Of a stretch of DNA of 64,000 nt, positions 20,782 through 33,809 are shown one piece after another (positions within the stretch are counted from its first letter, which is position 1; each line of letters opens with the position of its first letter). Where the stretch lies: contig NHZP01000052.1 of assembly GCA_003313425.1 (NCBI GenBank), positions 245,219 to 309,218 on the forward strand, written 5' to 3'. Made by a program: the position numbers and the translations under genes. The DNA is from Pseudopyrenochaeta lycopersici (taxonomy: Eukaryota > Ascomycota > Dothideomycetes > Pleosporales > Pseudopyrenochaetaceae). Under the pieces are notes generated by a model, which ran no database searches, was not told the DNA's origin, and was given only the letters and a program-made list of their open reading frames with translations.

Positions 20782-22605
20782 TTATTGTCCAATGAGCTTG
20801 CCAACATACTCTGCAACAGCCAAGATCTTCTCCTCCTGTAGCCTCCTTCCCACAATCTGCAAACTCACATGTGCGCCATCGTAGATCTCTGGGTCATCTA
20901 TGGTCTCGTCAGCTACCGCTTGCAACCAGAATAGACCATATATCACTTACAATCATCCTGGATACTTTTGTCTCTCTCATCAATCGGGATATAAGCCTCA
21001 TTCCTGGTATCCAAACTTTTATCTACATTGGTGATCGGCACAACCACACTCGTATAGTCCAGCACATTGACCCACGTTGAATAGCCATAGTAGCTGTATC
21101 TTCCCGGCCTCGAAGCTGGCCATGGAGCCAAGGGACATATCAAAGCATCTACAGGCCGTCCGGTACCTGTTATCACTGCCGTATTGGTCCAGTAGTCTAG
21201 ATATTCTTTCTTCAATCTTCGCAGTTCGACATTTGTAGCAGCAATTTCGCTACCGGCGAACTCCTTGTCAAGAGATTCATAAAACTTGATCTGCTCAGAC
21301 ATGGGTTCACCAGATAAATCAAATGCAGAGCGTACATCGGTGCCGCCATCAAAGATCCAGGATTTGAATCCAGTATCTTGAATCGGTTGGTGCGATGGAG
21401 ACTTCCATTCGATGATCTCATGCCCTGCGGATTGAAGGGCTTTGATGACTATGTTGATGGCTCTGTTTATTGGTGGTGTGGGATTCACTATGCCATCTGT
21501 CCTGATTACGCCAAAAGCCAATCTTCTCCCTGGGTTTTCACCTCCTTTTGGAATTTGCATGTTCTCCGAAATCTCGTTTTCATGTTCGTAACGCCAGGGA
21601 ATCTCATGGACAAGCGGATCGACCAACCATGGTTGTTGAGCAAGAAGGGTTTGGGTAACGAGACGAAGCGACGCGACGTTTGAAGCTATTGGCCCGACAA
21701 CTGAAAGAATGCTGTTTTGGCCGTCCATAGAGTTTGCCATGCCTTCATAGGGGAGGCGCCCAGTCGAAGGGCGTAGACCGTAGAGGCCATTGAAGGCTGC
21801 CGGAATGCGAATTGAACCGCCAATATCTGTACCAAAGCCGAGAGGTGCTGTGACATGTCAGATATACTTTTATGTGGTCTGAAATCTAAATAAAGAGACA
21901 ACTAGGGACTTCAGACAACTTACAGCCTTTAATTCCAATCAATGCTCCCTCACCACCGGAACTTCCACCGCTAGTCAATCTCCTATTCTTCGGGTTCAGT
22001 GTATACCCAATAATATTGTTCATCGTCTCGCCACTCATCAACGTATGTGGCACGCTCGTCTTACAATACAGCACGGCACCCGCATTCCTCAACATCCTCA
22101 CCATCTCAGACTCATACACTCTCTCTTTACCTGTACCTCTCTTGCCTTGGAACGTACCAATCCAGCCGACATATCCCATTGTGGTCTCGACATCTTTGAC
22201 ATGAAATTGATCTTTCAGTGAGACAGGTACACCATGCAGTGGGCCAATGGTTTCCTCGTGTTGCGAAAAGTAAGCATCGAGCCGCTTTGCATCCTCGATC
22301 GCTGCGTCAAAAAAGATCTCATGCAAGCAATGTAGTAATTGATGAGCCAGCGCTGCTCTGTGACAAAAGGCCCTTGTGACTTCTTCCGCGGTCCACTTCG
22401 CCGTCTTCACACGTTCCGCAATTACATCCGCACTGGACTGTGTGATGCGCACTTCTTCTTCTGTCAAGTAACGTGTGACATACTCTGTGACATCAACCTG
22501 CTCTTCCACTGGCGGAAGATTCTGGATGCGCCACTCTGGTGGTATGGCAGCGAGGATGGAGTCGCGCTTCTCTTTGGCGAGGTCTTTCCAGAATGGTGCT
22601 GTCAT
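20782..22605 (-). CDS. amidase-signature hydrolase (acetamidase-like), three exons
   Basis: Exons 22605-21924, 21847-20951 and 20897-20782 encode 564 residues. Intron 1 is 76 bp (GTAAGT...CACAG) and intron 2 is 53 bp (GTAAGT...GCTGAC...CATAG); both splice junctions restore family sequence (GIKG-SPLGFGTDIGGS and DDY-DPEIYDG). The amidase-signature triad is intact: Lys131 in PVSLKDQF, Ser215 in the GGSSGGEGAL loop and nucleophile Ser239 in GTDIGGSIRIP. Enzymes of this family hydrolyse amides to acid plus ammonia, and length and architecture resemble cytosolic fungal acetamidases/general amidases used in nitrogen scavenging. The substrate cannot be told from sequence. Two GATA-type sites lie upstream (22,672 and 22,862), compatible with nitrogen control. 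Confidence 0.93.
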
Positions 22606-23408
22606 TCTGCTATGGCTTTTAAAGGAGGTCGTAGAGTTAGGGGTCGTAAAAGTCGCAAGAACAACTTAAAGAGATAGCAGTATTATGAGCTGTGATTGAC
22701 TGATACAGTGAATGCCGGCTTGTTACTTTATTTAGGTTGCAAAGGGCAGGGCAATCGAAAAGCTGTTGTAAAGGTGGGGTAGCTCGTCCGCTTCAAGCGG
22801 ATTGTAAAAGTACCTTCCACATCTGGAGAGCTACAGGTACAACGCGGAAGCAATCCGCGTGTTATCGGATTGACAACGCCATGCCTCGAGACAACCACCA
22901 GTGTCACACGGCTGAGTTCATGCCTTCTTACAAATGTCAACAACAGTGTCAACGAGAGGGGCGACCAGAGAAAATGTGGAAGTTATATGCGGCGGAGAAA
23001 ATGCGGATATAGTCACGTCAATTCAGAAGATGAAATGACAAAGGCAAAAGCAGAACCGCGACTGAAGCCATTCACTTCGAACCGATACTCGAGCTACATG
23101 GGTATCGGTAAGCACAAACAAGCTCAAAACAAGCAAAAACAACAAAAGTAAAACGAAATCGATGCCAGGCTTCGATCCTCCCATGACGCCTTATAATGCC
23201 CAGGGAGTAATACAAGCGCAGTGAGTTTAGTCAGATGGATTGAGTATAGCAGATCGGAGGCATCGGTGAAGTTGCTGATGAGCGGTATATACCAGTCTAA
23301 ATATACGAAGAACTTGTGGTATCTTTGAGTAAGGACAAAGGGTTCAGAACCGAAGGAAACTCATCATGAAGGTTGCATATATTTTTGAGCAGATTTGTCG
23401 CTGCTCAG
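22606..23408. promoter_or_regulatory. amidase upstream region and downstream flank of the SYLF-SH3 gene
   Basis: The amidase reads away from this interval toward lower coordinates, and the SYLF-SH3 gene ends at its right border. AGATAG at 22,672-22,677 and TTATCG (CGATAA on the minus strand) at 22,862-22,867 match the HGATAR consensus for AreA-type nitrogen regulators, but such short sites occur by chance. An A-rich stretch (near 23,111-23,150) has no coding features. Confidence 0.4.
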
Positions 23409-24878
23409 TCATACAGTTTCGACGTAGTTGCTGTGAATGGTCAGTGATACGCATCAATGAGACTTCAGTGAGTGCCAAATACCTCGGGAATATGCCTTCC
23501 CTGTCACCTACTCTCCCCGTCCACCAATCTGTTTCATTGTCGGTCCTTTTAAGAATGGTGATGATCTCGCCCTTCTTAAAGGCCAAATCACCCGGCTGGT
23601 CCGCATCGAAGGTGAACTTGGCGATGGCTTGATCCGATTGTAAGTTTGCTTTCTTCTGACCAAAGACAGGTTTTGGTGCCGTTGGCCGTCCCGGCTTTGA
23701 GGAGCGGTCGCTGTACGAGTAGGCATCGCCAAAAGTTGAAGCACGATTTCGCGAGTCCAGGCGGTCAAAGGTTTCATTTGGATTGGCGCGAGTGGAGAAA
23801 GAGCGATTGAGGCTGCCTGCAGATGCCGGTTGCCGGTCGTAAACATCGTCCGCCCATGTCGATGAGCGCTTAGGGGTGTCGCTGTATGCATAGTCATCAT
23901 CTGCCTGGCCCATGGACCCGGTCCGGTCTCTCCTCACGCCTTCGCCCATGGCGGCCCCCTTGCGGCCTTGCCAAACGACATTGTCGTGCGAGTCATCGTA
24001 GACTGGGATGTCATTGTACATGGCATCGGCCTGAACGTTGGCTGCGCCTCCTACGCCAGAGAAGACCCTCGAGTTGAGTATGCGCAGGAGTGGGTCGGCA
24101 GCTGGCGGCGGCGGGACCTGGCCGCTGAGCAGTTCCCGCGCGGTCCAGCGGCGACCGTACAGCTTCTCGTTTGCATCCCTTCGCTCGATGATGCCGCTGC
24201 CCTCGAGACTGACGCCGGCGAACAAGCCCTTTGTCTTGCTGTAGCTAAAGATGCCGGCCACGCCCTTCAGACTCGCTGCTCCGGCTGCTTCCGCGTTGCG
24301 TCCGACAGGCCCGGCTGCAATCGACACATTGCCTCCCAACGTCAGCGAGCCTGCTTGTGCGAATGTCCTGACGGCAGACGCATCATTGAGGATGAAGACA
24401 AAATCCGTCAGCTCGAAGCCAATCTGTCCGCCGAAGCCGCCGCCGACGGTTCCGATGGCCGAGGGCGCTGACCACGATCCGTCTGCAAGACGCGCAACGA
24501 CGACGCCGGAGCCGAATCGTGCGGTGCCGAGGAAGCCAGCCTTGAAGACTGTGAGAATTGCGAGGCCCTATCGACACAGGCGGGTTAGCATGTCCTGCCA
24601 TGCTGGCCTGGCGGGGACGAGCGGACATGACGATGAGAAATGGCATACCTTTGCATTGGCAAGAACATTGGGTGGGATGATCTTGTCAGGCCCAAAAGCC
24701 TGTCGTGGGTCTACAAAGGAAGCCAGAATCTTGCCCGTCTTCCTGCATTCGCCTGCCAAAGAGAGCTGTCAGCGACGTCACCAGAGACGGCATGACGGAG
24801 CCTCGTAAGCGCCGATGGTAGATGCAAAGACTTACTGCTCATAGACGAGGGCAACGGGTTGTTCAGTCCGAATCCCAT
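23409..24878 (-). CDS. Ysc84-like SYLF-SH3 actin-patch protein, four exons
   Basis: Exons 24878-24836, 24752-24649, 24567-23483 and 23430-23409 encode 417 residues. Introns are 83, 81 and 52 bp with GTAAGT, GTATGC and GTATTT donors; the last has ACTGAC and CACAG. The N-terminus MGFGLNNPLPSSMSSECRK and the core (KIIPPNVLANAKGLAILTVF, GSGVVVARL, FELTDFVFILN) are the SYLF/DUF500 lipid- and actin-binding domain (about residues 10-240). A proline/serine-rich linker follows. The last 58 residues form an SH3 domain (AIAKFTFDADQPGDLAF ... WWTGR ... GIFPSNYVETV) completed by a 22-nt final exon. Members (yeast Ysc84/Lsb3/Lsb4) bundle actin at endocytic patches and bind Las17 through SH3. No defects are visible. 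Confidence 0.95.
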
Positions 24879-25677
24879 GCTGGAAAATTGCTCTGCTATC
24901 TCAGCGGGTGTTTGTGTGGAGAGAATCAGCGCGTTGCCGCTGTATAAGCTGTGACGAGGTGGAGGGGTTGGACTAGGGCCGTCTATGACAAAATGTGGCT
25001 GTGGCTTAGCAGACACGCGTGTGCTTGGCTCGGACGCGCAACACTACCGCAATTACCATTCCTGCTCACATCTTAGCTGAGCAGACAAAGATATATCACA
25101 AGGCTCTGGCCACATGATGCACCTCGAGTCCGTCCGTCCATGGTCGTAAACGACGTCCATGAACCTAGCGCCACACCTCCGCCACAGCCTCGCCCTGCGG
25201 CACATCCTCTACCCGCCACGACGCTGCTGACACCTGGAGAGAACAGAATAATCGGGCGACAAAGATCATTGCCCCATTTCCACTTTCTCTTCTCCACTTG
25301 AAGCAATGCCACCGCATCGTCAGAATTGGTGATACCAAGTCTTCTGCGTGCTTGGCCAAGTTCGCTTTGCTGGGCGCTTTTCGGATCCGACTGATCTTGC
25401 TTCCCGCTCTGTAACACGCTCTCACATCCACTCCGTTACGTCCATGGTCCCTCGGATTGCTACTTGGAATTTTAGCTATGCATAGTCCACAACAGCTTGA
25501 GTCCAATAACCCATACTCATTATAACCATCTATACTATCATCGTCCTACGTTTCACATTTTTATCGGCGGCTTCATAGTCCAAAACTGGGAGGCTCTAAA
25601 CAATGCACTAAACATTGTCCGTATTGCTGGAGTGTAGGCCTTACCTTTGTCGTGTGAATTATTATATTAGTTTGAGT
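24879..25677. other. upstream region of the SYLF-SH3 gene, last normal-composition DNA
   Basis: Promoter and 5' leader of the SYLF-SH3 gene are expected here. Frames at 25,073-25,506 (-) have no recognisable features. GC content falls abruptly at about 25,660, just before the half-palindrome at 25,678. Confidence 0.45.
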
Positions 25678-25888
25678 CAGTAATAGGCAAAAAATAGTAA
25701 TTACTATTTTTTAAATTTTTTAAAAGGTTTATATTAAATTACTTAGTAATCCTAAAATTCTAATATTCTAGAATAAAATACTACTTAATCTAAAGATTAA
25801 CTTTAGAATTTTAGAATTTCCTAAATAGGCTTAGTTCTTTAGGAAAAAATTTTTAAGAAAAAAAATAGTAAGCTAAATTAGTAAATTT
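25678..25888 (+). mobile_element. one arm of a palindromic hAT-type MITE
   Basis: It begins CAGTAATAGGCAAAAAATAG, a form of the CAGTGATGGGCAAAAA terminus with two G-to-A changes, and follows the left arm of the intact 426-bp palindromic element at 59,685-60,110 to its centre (AAATAGTAAGCTAAATTAG). The second arm is absent, so only about half of the element is present. It marks the exact start of the AT-rich compartment. No target duplication can be seen. Confidence 0.75.
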
Positions 25889-26090
25889 GTGGGTAGAACT
25901 TCCTCTGCAGCTGCAGCGTGCGGTAAGTTATCGTGTATGTAGTAGGTATCTGTGTTCGTGGTAATTATTCTCTATTATCTACGTACAGTTAAGGAGAGTT
26001 CTTATATAGGGGGTATAGAGCTTTAGCCTTTATACCTAAAGCTTCTATTATTATATAATAGCGCGTAATAGCTTAACGTTATGCGTACTA
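25889..26090. other. short partly GC-rich spacer before the pogo element
   Basis: Contains a short less-mutated patch (CTCTGCAGCTGCAGCGTGCGG) followed by AT-rich DNA. No gene seen. Confidence 0.4.
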
Positions 26091-26132
26091 CCGAGGCTCA
26101 CCTCGTAATGATCGTCCCCTCGTAACGCACGC
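26091..26132 (+). repeat. left terminal inverted repeat of the pogo element
   Basis: Matches the reverse complement of 43,316-43,357 with two mismatches, one of them C/T. Preceded by TA. Confidence 0.92.
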
Positions 26133-26241
26133 TCCGAACATCAAAACCATCAACAAACTTGAGGCTATTGAGCCTCATACTATAGCTATAATCGCGATTT
26201 TTTCTGGTAGATCAATTTATAAGGCTAATAGCTATCTAGAG

Positions 26242-26963
26242 CTACTGGTACTTGATAGGAACTTTGATTTCGCGGCCGCCACGTGACAAAACAGGCGGTA
26301 GGCCTGATTCTGCACCTGCGGCCTTCTCACCACTGCGAGGCCTCACAACCTGCCTTTTTCTAGTAACAGCCTTTACAGCAGTTTTAAGGCTGCTCTTTTT
26401 TCCTTTTTGGGACAATTTGAGAGCTTGTTTGAGTCGTTTTGCAGCCTTGCGAGCAGCCCGCCTGGCGGCCTGATCAGCAGCTCGATCTGCCTTTTCCCTC
26501 TGCCTCAGTAACCTAGCCTCAGCCCTAGCTACTCGCCTTGCTTGAACCATCTCAGCCTTAGCCTGCTTTTGCTCCTTACGATGCTTAGCTGCTTCAAGCT
26601 TTTAACGTTGCTGCTCCTCCTCCTCGCGAGCTCTAGCCTCCTGTCAGTCACGTGCCTCCTTTACTTTCTTAGGTAACTAGAATACAGCACTACTATAATA
26701 GTCCTTATCTAGCTATAATAGGAGGACCTTACTCTACTTCCTGCGCTTCCTCTTATAGATAAGAGCGCCTCTTATAGCTACTACTTTATGCTTAAGGATA
26801 GCCTTTTTAGTACAGATATAGTAAAAGATCCTGCTAAGCTTTCTAGCCCCTTTATCCTTGTAATGCGTAATAACGTAGCGTACTAGCGCCTCTAGCTCCC
26901 TCTAATTCTTAGTACTTAGCTCTAAGGACTTACTATCGCTTATATCCCTCTGCATAGCTAGCC
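26242..26963 (-). pseudogene. C-terminal part of the pogo/Fot1 transposase
   Basis: 26,242-26,550 is an open 102-codon frame ending the transposase. It is strongly Arg/Ala/Lys-rich (REKADRAADQAARRAARKAA), the coiled, basic tail typical of fungal Fot1/pogo DDE transposases, and ends VPIKYQ. Upstream (26,551-26,963) the reading frame breaks up through TAG/TAA codons consistent with RIP, and the Gypsy 5' LTR interrupts it at 26,964. Confidence 0.75.
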
Positions 26964-27416
26964 TATGTTACGACCCAAGGAATGAGGGGACGCGCAGCTT
27001 AAAAAGGACTCACTCGTAGCCTAGGATTATAACGCATGCGCTAGCCTAGCAGGAACTAGTGTCCTAGGAAGCTTAGCATCAGGCCCTATAGGATTCTCTA
27101 GGACACTACGTGTATCCTATAGAACCTATAAGATCCTAGGAAACTTATAATAGGATCTGTAGGATCCTATAGGATAACCTATATATAAATTATAGTAATA
27201 AACCCTTATAGCTTATTATATTTAACTTAATATTATACTCTATAGTATAGTAATAGTAATACTAATTATTCTTAACCCTTAGTACTCTTTATAGAAGCGC
27301 CCTCTTACTATCTTAGTATTAAACCCCCTTTCTATCTAGTCCCTTACTCTATCCTAGAGAACTAACCTTATAATCTTATTAGCTATCCTTACTAATAGCT
27401 TTTAAGATTCTTTATA
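26964..27416 (+). repeat. 5' LTR of Gypsy-1
   Basis: 453 bp. It is 98% identical to the 3' LTR; the differences are seven transitions and a 7-versus-5 A run. Confidence 0.93.
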
Positions 27417-30400
27417 CTTTAAACACTCTTAAGATAAGTAATACTAATATAGAAAACACGAACTATTATACTACTAGGCTAGGTAACACTATTACTAAAC
27501 TACACCTCTTCTATAGAAATTACTTTAAGCTTAAAGAATAGTTACTCTAATTTAATATATTCTTTAAGTTTAATATAACTACTATAGATAATAATAACTA
27601 AGCAGTACTTATATCTAGCTATATAAGAGGCGAAGCTGCTAAATAAGTAAAGCCTTACCTAGTTAAGTATATAAGTAAAGGTAAAAAACCTTAAGAACTA
27701 ATTATTATGTTTAAAAACACAGAAAGATTTAAAGTATATATACGTTAAGCGTTTAGACTCTTAAACGTAGTAACTATTACAGAACGTAAGATTTAAAACA
27801 TATAATAAACTAAGTCTACAGCTAACTATACTAATAAATTTCTAGGTTACACTAGATAAACTAATTAGAATAATAATACCCTAAAAACTATATATAAATA
27901 AGGCCTAAAAGCGGACGTCTAGACTAAGCTTATATATATAGGCACGAAAATTATAATACTAGATAACCTAATTAACGAGACTATCTAACTAGATGTAGAG
28001 CTCTATAAGCTTTATGTATAACTTATAGGATAATAACTTAGGTAAGTAAAAGAAGATAAGAAACTATAAAAGGATTATTATAACAAGTCTAACAATAGCT
28101 GCCTACGCTACTAATAGCAGCCCTAAGGGGTCCTAGGGTACTACACGTCTAGAGAATCTAAGGTAATATATCTTAATAACCTTAATAGAGGAAAATTAGT
28201 TAAGAGTAGGAAAAAGAAAAACATAACTTATTTTAACTATAATAAGAAAGGCTATATAGCTAAAGACTATAAAAGTAAAAATAAGGTAACCTCTTAGATT
28301 AATATAATAGTTATAAAAGAAGAAAATAATAATAATAAAATATAGAAAGTTATTATAACCTAAGAGGAAGGGGCTTAAAATATAAAGATATTATAGCTAC
28401 TTCTCCTAGAACCTACTAAGAAAGAGATTCTAAGAACCTAGTATAATAATAAAGAGAAAGAAAGTAATAGCTCTCTATCCCTAGTCTATAAAGATACTAT
28501 AGAAGACTTTAGTAATACTATAGTACTCTTAACTAAAGAATAAAAAATAGAGAACTTCTAGAGCTAATATTAACTAGGAACTCTAAGGCTATTAATACTT
28601 ATAGAAGTAGAAAAGGATATTATAGAACTTAACTACTAACTACACGCGTAATATATATATAAAGTATAGTATATTAACGCGCTAACCTTAGAAGAATAAG
28701 AAGCAGCTATAAAATAAGGAATAAGTATAATTATCCTAGCTAAGTAAGTAATATAAGATATATTACAAGAATACTACTATTACTCTAAATATTATATAAA
28801 GGTAATATAAGAGTAGGTAGAAAAGGCTAAGGAAGTATAGTAACCTATAAGTATTAGGAATGTACTATAGAAACTTTAATAAGCTAGATAAATATAAGTA
28901 CTAGAACTCTTAGTAGTTAAGACCCCTAAATATATATTATAACGCTAAATAATACTACTACTAATATAGGAAAACGCTTTCTATATACTAAGTACTAAGA
29001 ACCTAGTATAGTAAGAGTATCTTTAAGTTAATTCTTATAGTAAGATTATACTTATAGATAGTAAAAAATAAGATATTTATACTTAGCTTAAATAATAAAT
29101 ATATTAGGAGGATAATAAAGAGAATATTAACTCTAACTAGCTTCTTATAGAGGAAGAAGCTAGAGACTATTATAAGCGCACAGAGGCAGCTTAAGCCCTA
29201 TATACTATGCGTAAAGGACTATAGAAACTAGTACTAGATTACTTAATAGATTTACGTAATAAGTAATATAGTATAGTCTACTAGTCTTTCTATACTACAG
29301 ACTTATATATAATATACTATTTAAGTAAGATAGAATAAGGATACTTCCCTTACTTATTTTATTAATATAAATACTAATAGTATAATTATCTAGAAGTTAA
29401 ATATAATAACTACCTATAAGATAAGAGGACTATCCTCTACTTCTTAGGAAATAATAACTCTACAGCTACTATAGCGATGCAGCTAGTCTTTAATAGAGAG
29501 TATAATTAGTAATAATAGTAAATATGCCTTAACTCTAACTACCTTAAGTATAAAGATATTAAGATACTAAATAGATATTAGGAAGAGCCTTTTTTAGAAT
29601 CGCGCCTACTAATAAGTAAGAATTATAAACTCTATACGTAACAGGCGTATAAGGACTTCTTAAGCTAAATATTAAGCTTAATAGAAGCTAAATAAAGGTA
29701 CTAGTAAATTCTAAAGCATAACAGAGCTATATTTCTACGTAAGCAATAGAATAAGCTAGCCTTATTCTATTATTAAAATTAGTACTATATCTATTAATAG
29801 TAGCTAATAGATAACTAATACTATTAGAGTCTGTAATTACACACGAAGTATAGAATATATAACTTATTATCTAGAACTATAGAGAAATAATTAACCTAGA
29901 CGTCTTTAGACTATAATAATATAATATAATACTAGAACTCTTATAGTTAAGAGAATATAGTCTAGATATAGATTAGAAAAGGAAAAAGTTCTTATTTAAA
30001 TACTATAGAACAGACGTAACTACGAGTAAGCTTACGCTGCGGCTAAGTACCTAGGTAGATAAGAAGATAATAATTAGGATCCTTACTTTAAAGAAGGATA
30101 ACCTTAAGATAAGAGGGTCTAACTTAGTAGGTACTAATAGAAGGCCCTTAGACTAATAAGCTAGAGTTAAAGAGTAAAGCGTAACTCTAGTAATCCCTAA
30201 TAAGTATAAAGAATATAAGTTACTCTTTTAGGAAGAGATAAGTACTAAAGTATTACTTAAGTATTAACCCTAGGATTATAAGATTATCTTATAGGAAGGA
30301 AAGTAACTAACTTTTAGCCTAATTTATAGTTTATTAGAAAAAGAACTTAAAACCTTACATAAATATATTAAGATAGATTTAAAAAAAGAATTTATTAAAG

Positions 30401-32558
30401 AATTATAATTACTAGTAGGATACCCTATATTATTTATACTTAAGAAAAATAAGAAACTAAGATTATACGTTAACTATTAGAAACTTAATAATATTATAAT
30501 AAAGAATTAATACCCTTTACTAAATATAGTAGAACTATAGGATTAACTAGCCTTTATAAAAGTTTTTATAGTATTAGACTTAAGAAGAGCGTATAACTTT
30601 ATTTATATAAAGAAAAGTAAAGAATAGAAGACTGCGTTTAGAATACGCTATAGCTACTACAAGTATATAGTAATACTTTTTAGTCTTACTAACGCACTAG
30701 TAATATGCTAGGTACTTATTAATAATATATTAAGGGAATACCTAGATATATTTATTATTATATACTTTAATAATATCCTTATATACTCTAATAACCAATA
30801 GGAATACATTAAGTACGTTGAAGTAGTTCTTACCTACTTAGGAAGATTTAGTTTACTACTTAAACCTAAGAAATACAAGTTCTATAAAGAAGAAGTTAAA
30901 TTCCTAAGATATATAGTAAGTATATATAAAGTAAAGATAAGTAAAGAAAAAATAAGAGTAGTAAAAGAATAGCCTAAACTTAAAATAGTTAAAGATATAT
31001 AGTTATTTATAAGATTTATTAATTTTAACTAACAGTTTATTAAGAACTTCTCTAAAAAATCTATTCTACTTACTAAACTTATAAAGAAAGAAATAAAATA
31101 AGAATAGAGAAATAAATAAAGGGAAGTATTCTAGACGCTTAAGGAAGCTTATATTATACTACTAGTATTAATTATATTCTAAATAGGAGAACTCCTATAG
31201 TTTAAAATAGATGCTTTAGACCTTATACTAGGTATAACAGTAAAATAAGAACGCGATAAGAAATAGCACCTAATCGCCTACTACTTAAGAAAATTTACAG
31301 ACTCTAAAGAACACTACAACGTGCATAATAAAGAACTTATAGCAGTTATTAACGCCCTTAACTACTAGCAGATCTACGCAAAGAGCTGCTTAGATCTTAT
31401 AATATTTATAGATTATAAGAACTTAGTTAATTTTACTACTACTAAAACCTTAAACTAAAGATAGGTTAGATAGGCTAAAATATTAGGATAATATAAGGTT
31501 AAGATTGTGTATACGCCTAGAAAGGATAATAGTAGAGTAGATGCGCTTAGCTGTAGATTAGATATTATAGGAATAAAAGTAATAGTTAGTAATACTATCC
31601 TTTAAGTAAACTAGGATAGAAGCTTAGGACCTAATAAGTTATTAAATAATACTATAATAATTACGTCTAAAGTACCTAAAGAATTATAAGAGGCAATTAT
31701 CTAATAATACTACAATAACCTAGTGTATAGTTACCTAAGAATTAAGAGAATAATAGAACTTATACAGTAACACTATAACTTTAAAAATATAAAGGCTAAG
31801 GTTAAATAGTTTATTAAAAAATGCGCAGACTGTTATAAGAATAAACACAGTACTTACGCACCCTATAGAGAAATGTAAGCTATAGAGCTACCTAATAAAC
31901 CTTAGGTAGATATTTCTATAGATTTTGTAATAGAGTTACTACTGTTAAAAGATCCTATAACAGGAATTAAGTACAACGCTATCTTTAACATAGTCTACAG
32001 GTTTACAAAAGTAGTAGAGATAATACTGTTTAGAAACAACTATAACACAGAATAACTAGCGTTTGTTATTCTAGATAGATTAATACGATACTATAGTATA
32101 CCTAAGTCTATTATAAGTAATAGAGATAAGCTCTTTACGTCTAACTTCTAGTCCACGTTAATAGCTGTAATAGGAATAAAGAGGAAATTATTAACAGCCT
32201 ATTACCTGCAAACAGACAGATAGACAGAAAGAATAAACAGAATAATAAAGACTTACCTAAGAATTTACAGTAATTAATAATAAAATAACTAGGTCTTATT
32301 ACTACTAATAGTATAACTAGCCTATAATAATAAATTATTAGAATTAACTAGAAAGACACTATTCTTTGCTAATTATAGGAGACACCCTAATCTCTTTATA
32401 AAGTTATATCCTAGCAGAAAAGCTAAAGCAGCTATAAAAACAGCTAAAGAAATAAAGAAAGTATATAAATAACTCTAAGAAAACCTTAAGAAAGTATAAC
32501 GTAACAGCATTTCCTATTAGAATAAGAAAAGAAAAATAGTACTTTAGCTAAAGAAGAG
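27417..32558 (+). pseudogene. Gypsy-1 gag-pol remnant (gag to integrase)
   Basis: Conceptual translation is interrupted by many TAG/TAA codons at positions expected for W and Q. A gag zinc knuckle near 28,228-28,275 reads YFNYNKKGYIAKDYKS, with Cys changed to Tyr/Phe and His to Tyr. The RT region (about 30,300-31,150) is clear: YPILFILKKNKKLRLYVNY at 30,421, VLDLRRAY at 30,571, FSLTNA at 30,688, and the catalytic YxDD box reads YFNNILIY at 30,763-30,786, so both Asp are Asn. RNase H follows (about 31,180-31,500), then integrase (31,750-32,558) with ISIDFVIELL near 31,914 and NAIFNIVYRFTKV near 31,975 before the first hAT insertion. Confidence 0.85.
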
Positions 32559-32902
32559 CAGGGATGCACAAAATTTAGTAATTAGTAAATCTAGTAATTA
32601 CTAAATTATAAATTAGTAAAAATTTAGTAATCTATATTTTATATTATATAGTTACTAGTAGTAAAATCTAGATTCTTTAACTATTAGAGACTAGAATATA
32701 TTAATAAATTATATATTAAAAAAAAAGTAATTAAATTTAAATAAAAAATCTTTATGAATCTATTAAACTAACTAAATTTATAAAACTAACTAAATAAACA
32801 CTACTATTATATATTAATAATATTTAGACTAAAATATCTTATTATTCTATATATTATAGTATAGTAATATATAATATTATAATTATATAGTATAATACTA
32901 TA

Positions 32903-33480
32903 TTAAATTATCACTACTAGGACTTATATTTCTACTATTTCTACTATTTCTACTAGTATTAGAACTTGAATTAGTACTAGTATTAAAACTAGTTATACTA
33001 GTAGTACTTTTATCTTCTACATTAAAATCTTCTTCTATTTCTTCTTCTTCTTCTATATTTATCCTTTCTTTTTCTTTTTCTTTTCCTTTCTTTTGTTTAT
33101 TATTATAATTACTAATTATATTATCTTTAAAAAATAAATTATCATTTATAATTTCTTCTTCATCTACTATACTATTTAATTCCTTTAATATAATTAATTT
33201 TTTAATAGTACTAGATAATAATCTATTTCTAGATTTAGTTACTATATTAGCTGTTTTAGAAAAAGTAGATTCACTAGGATTAGAAGTAGCTAATATAGCT
33301 AAATAGTCTTTAGCTATTTTATATATTATAGGAAATCTATCTTTATTAGTATTATAGTAGTTTTCTAGAGTTATATTCTTAGTTATTCTAGGTTCTTTTA
33401 AATATAGTTCTACTTTGTTCTCTATACAGTTACTATTAATAGATTTATTAGGTAATATAAATATTTTATTATTACTATTA
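32903..33480 (-). pseudogene. hAT transposase C-terminal fragment
   Basis: The minus strand is open for about 190 codons and contains the hAT dimerisation region: DYLAILATSNPSESTFSKTA followed by IVTKSRNRLLSSTIKKLIIL. A Glu/Lys-rich and then Ser/Asn-rich tail ends at a TAA/TAG cluster near 32,903. It matches the C-terminus of the larger hAT transposase at 39,191-40,354 in layout and motif. The N-terminus and DDE domain are deleted. It is intact through this stretch although very AT-rich. Confidence 0.8.
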
Positions 33481-33529
33481 TAGTAAGTTATCTATTTATA
33501 TATATATATAACTATTACTAATTATATAT

Positions 33530-33809
33530 AGATATAATTAAAAGCTTTATAAATAAGCTTATAATTACTTCTAAAGAAGTAGATAATATAAAAGCTAAAC
33601 TAGCTATTAAAGAGAATTATTTTACTTTAAAAGAGGAGTTTATTAAAGAAGATTTCTATTTTTTAAATAATTTAAATCTTTATAATAAAGAGTTTTATAC
33701 TCTAGAAGAGATTAAATTAAGTAGAAGCTTTTATAATTTATACGAAGATTTTATAGCTTCTAATTTAGAAGCTATAGATTTCTTAAATTCTTTAGGTAGT
33801 TTAGATTAG
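33530..33809 (+). pseudogene. last exon of the hAT accessory gene (family 2 copy)
   Basis: Open from a TATATAG acceptor at about 33,529 to TAG at 33,807-33,809. It contains NYFTLKEEFIKEDFYFLNNL, NLYNKEFYTLEEIK and EAIDFLNSLGSL. The last exon of the intact accessory gene at 34,635-34,921 has the same acceptor position and a matching pattern (KYFFRSDIFFLGTLNYFNNIFY, LEEIAFLNSF). The first two exons are missing. Function unknown; it is in the same divergent arrangement with the transposase fragment as in the autonomous element. Confidence 0.7.

Noticed and set aside
25073..25506. Two overlapping minus-strand frames upstream of the SYLF-SH3 gene
   Set aside because: No recognisable domain, and the position fits promoter and leader sequence.
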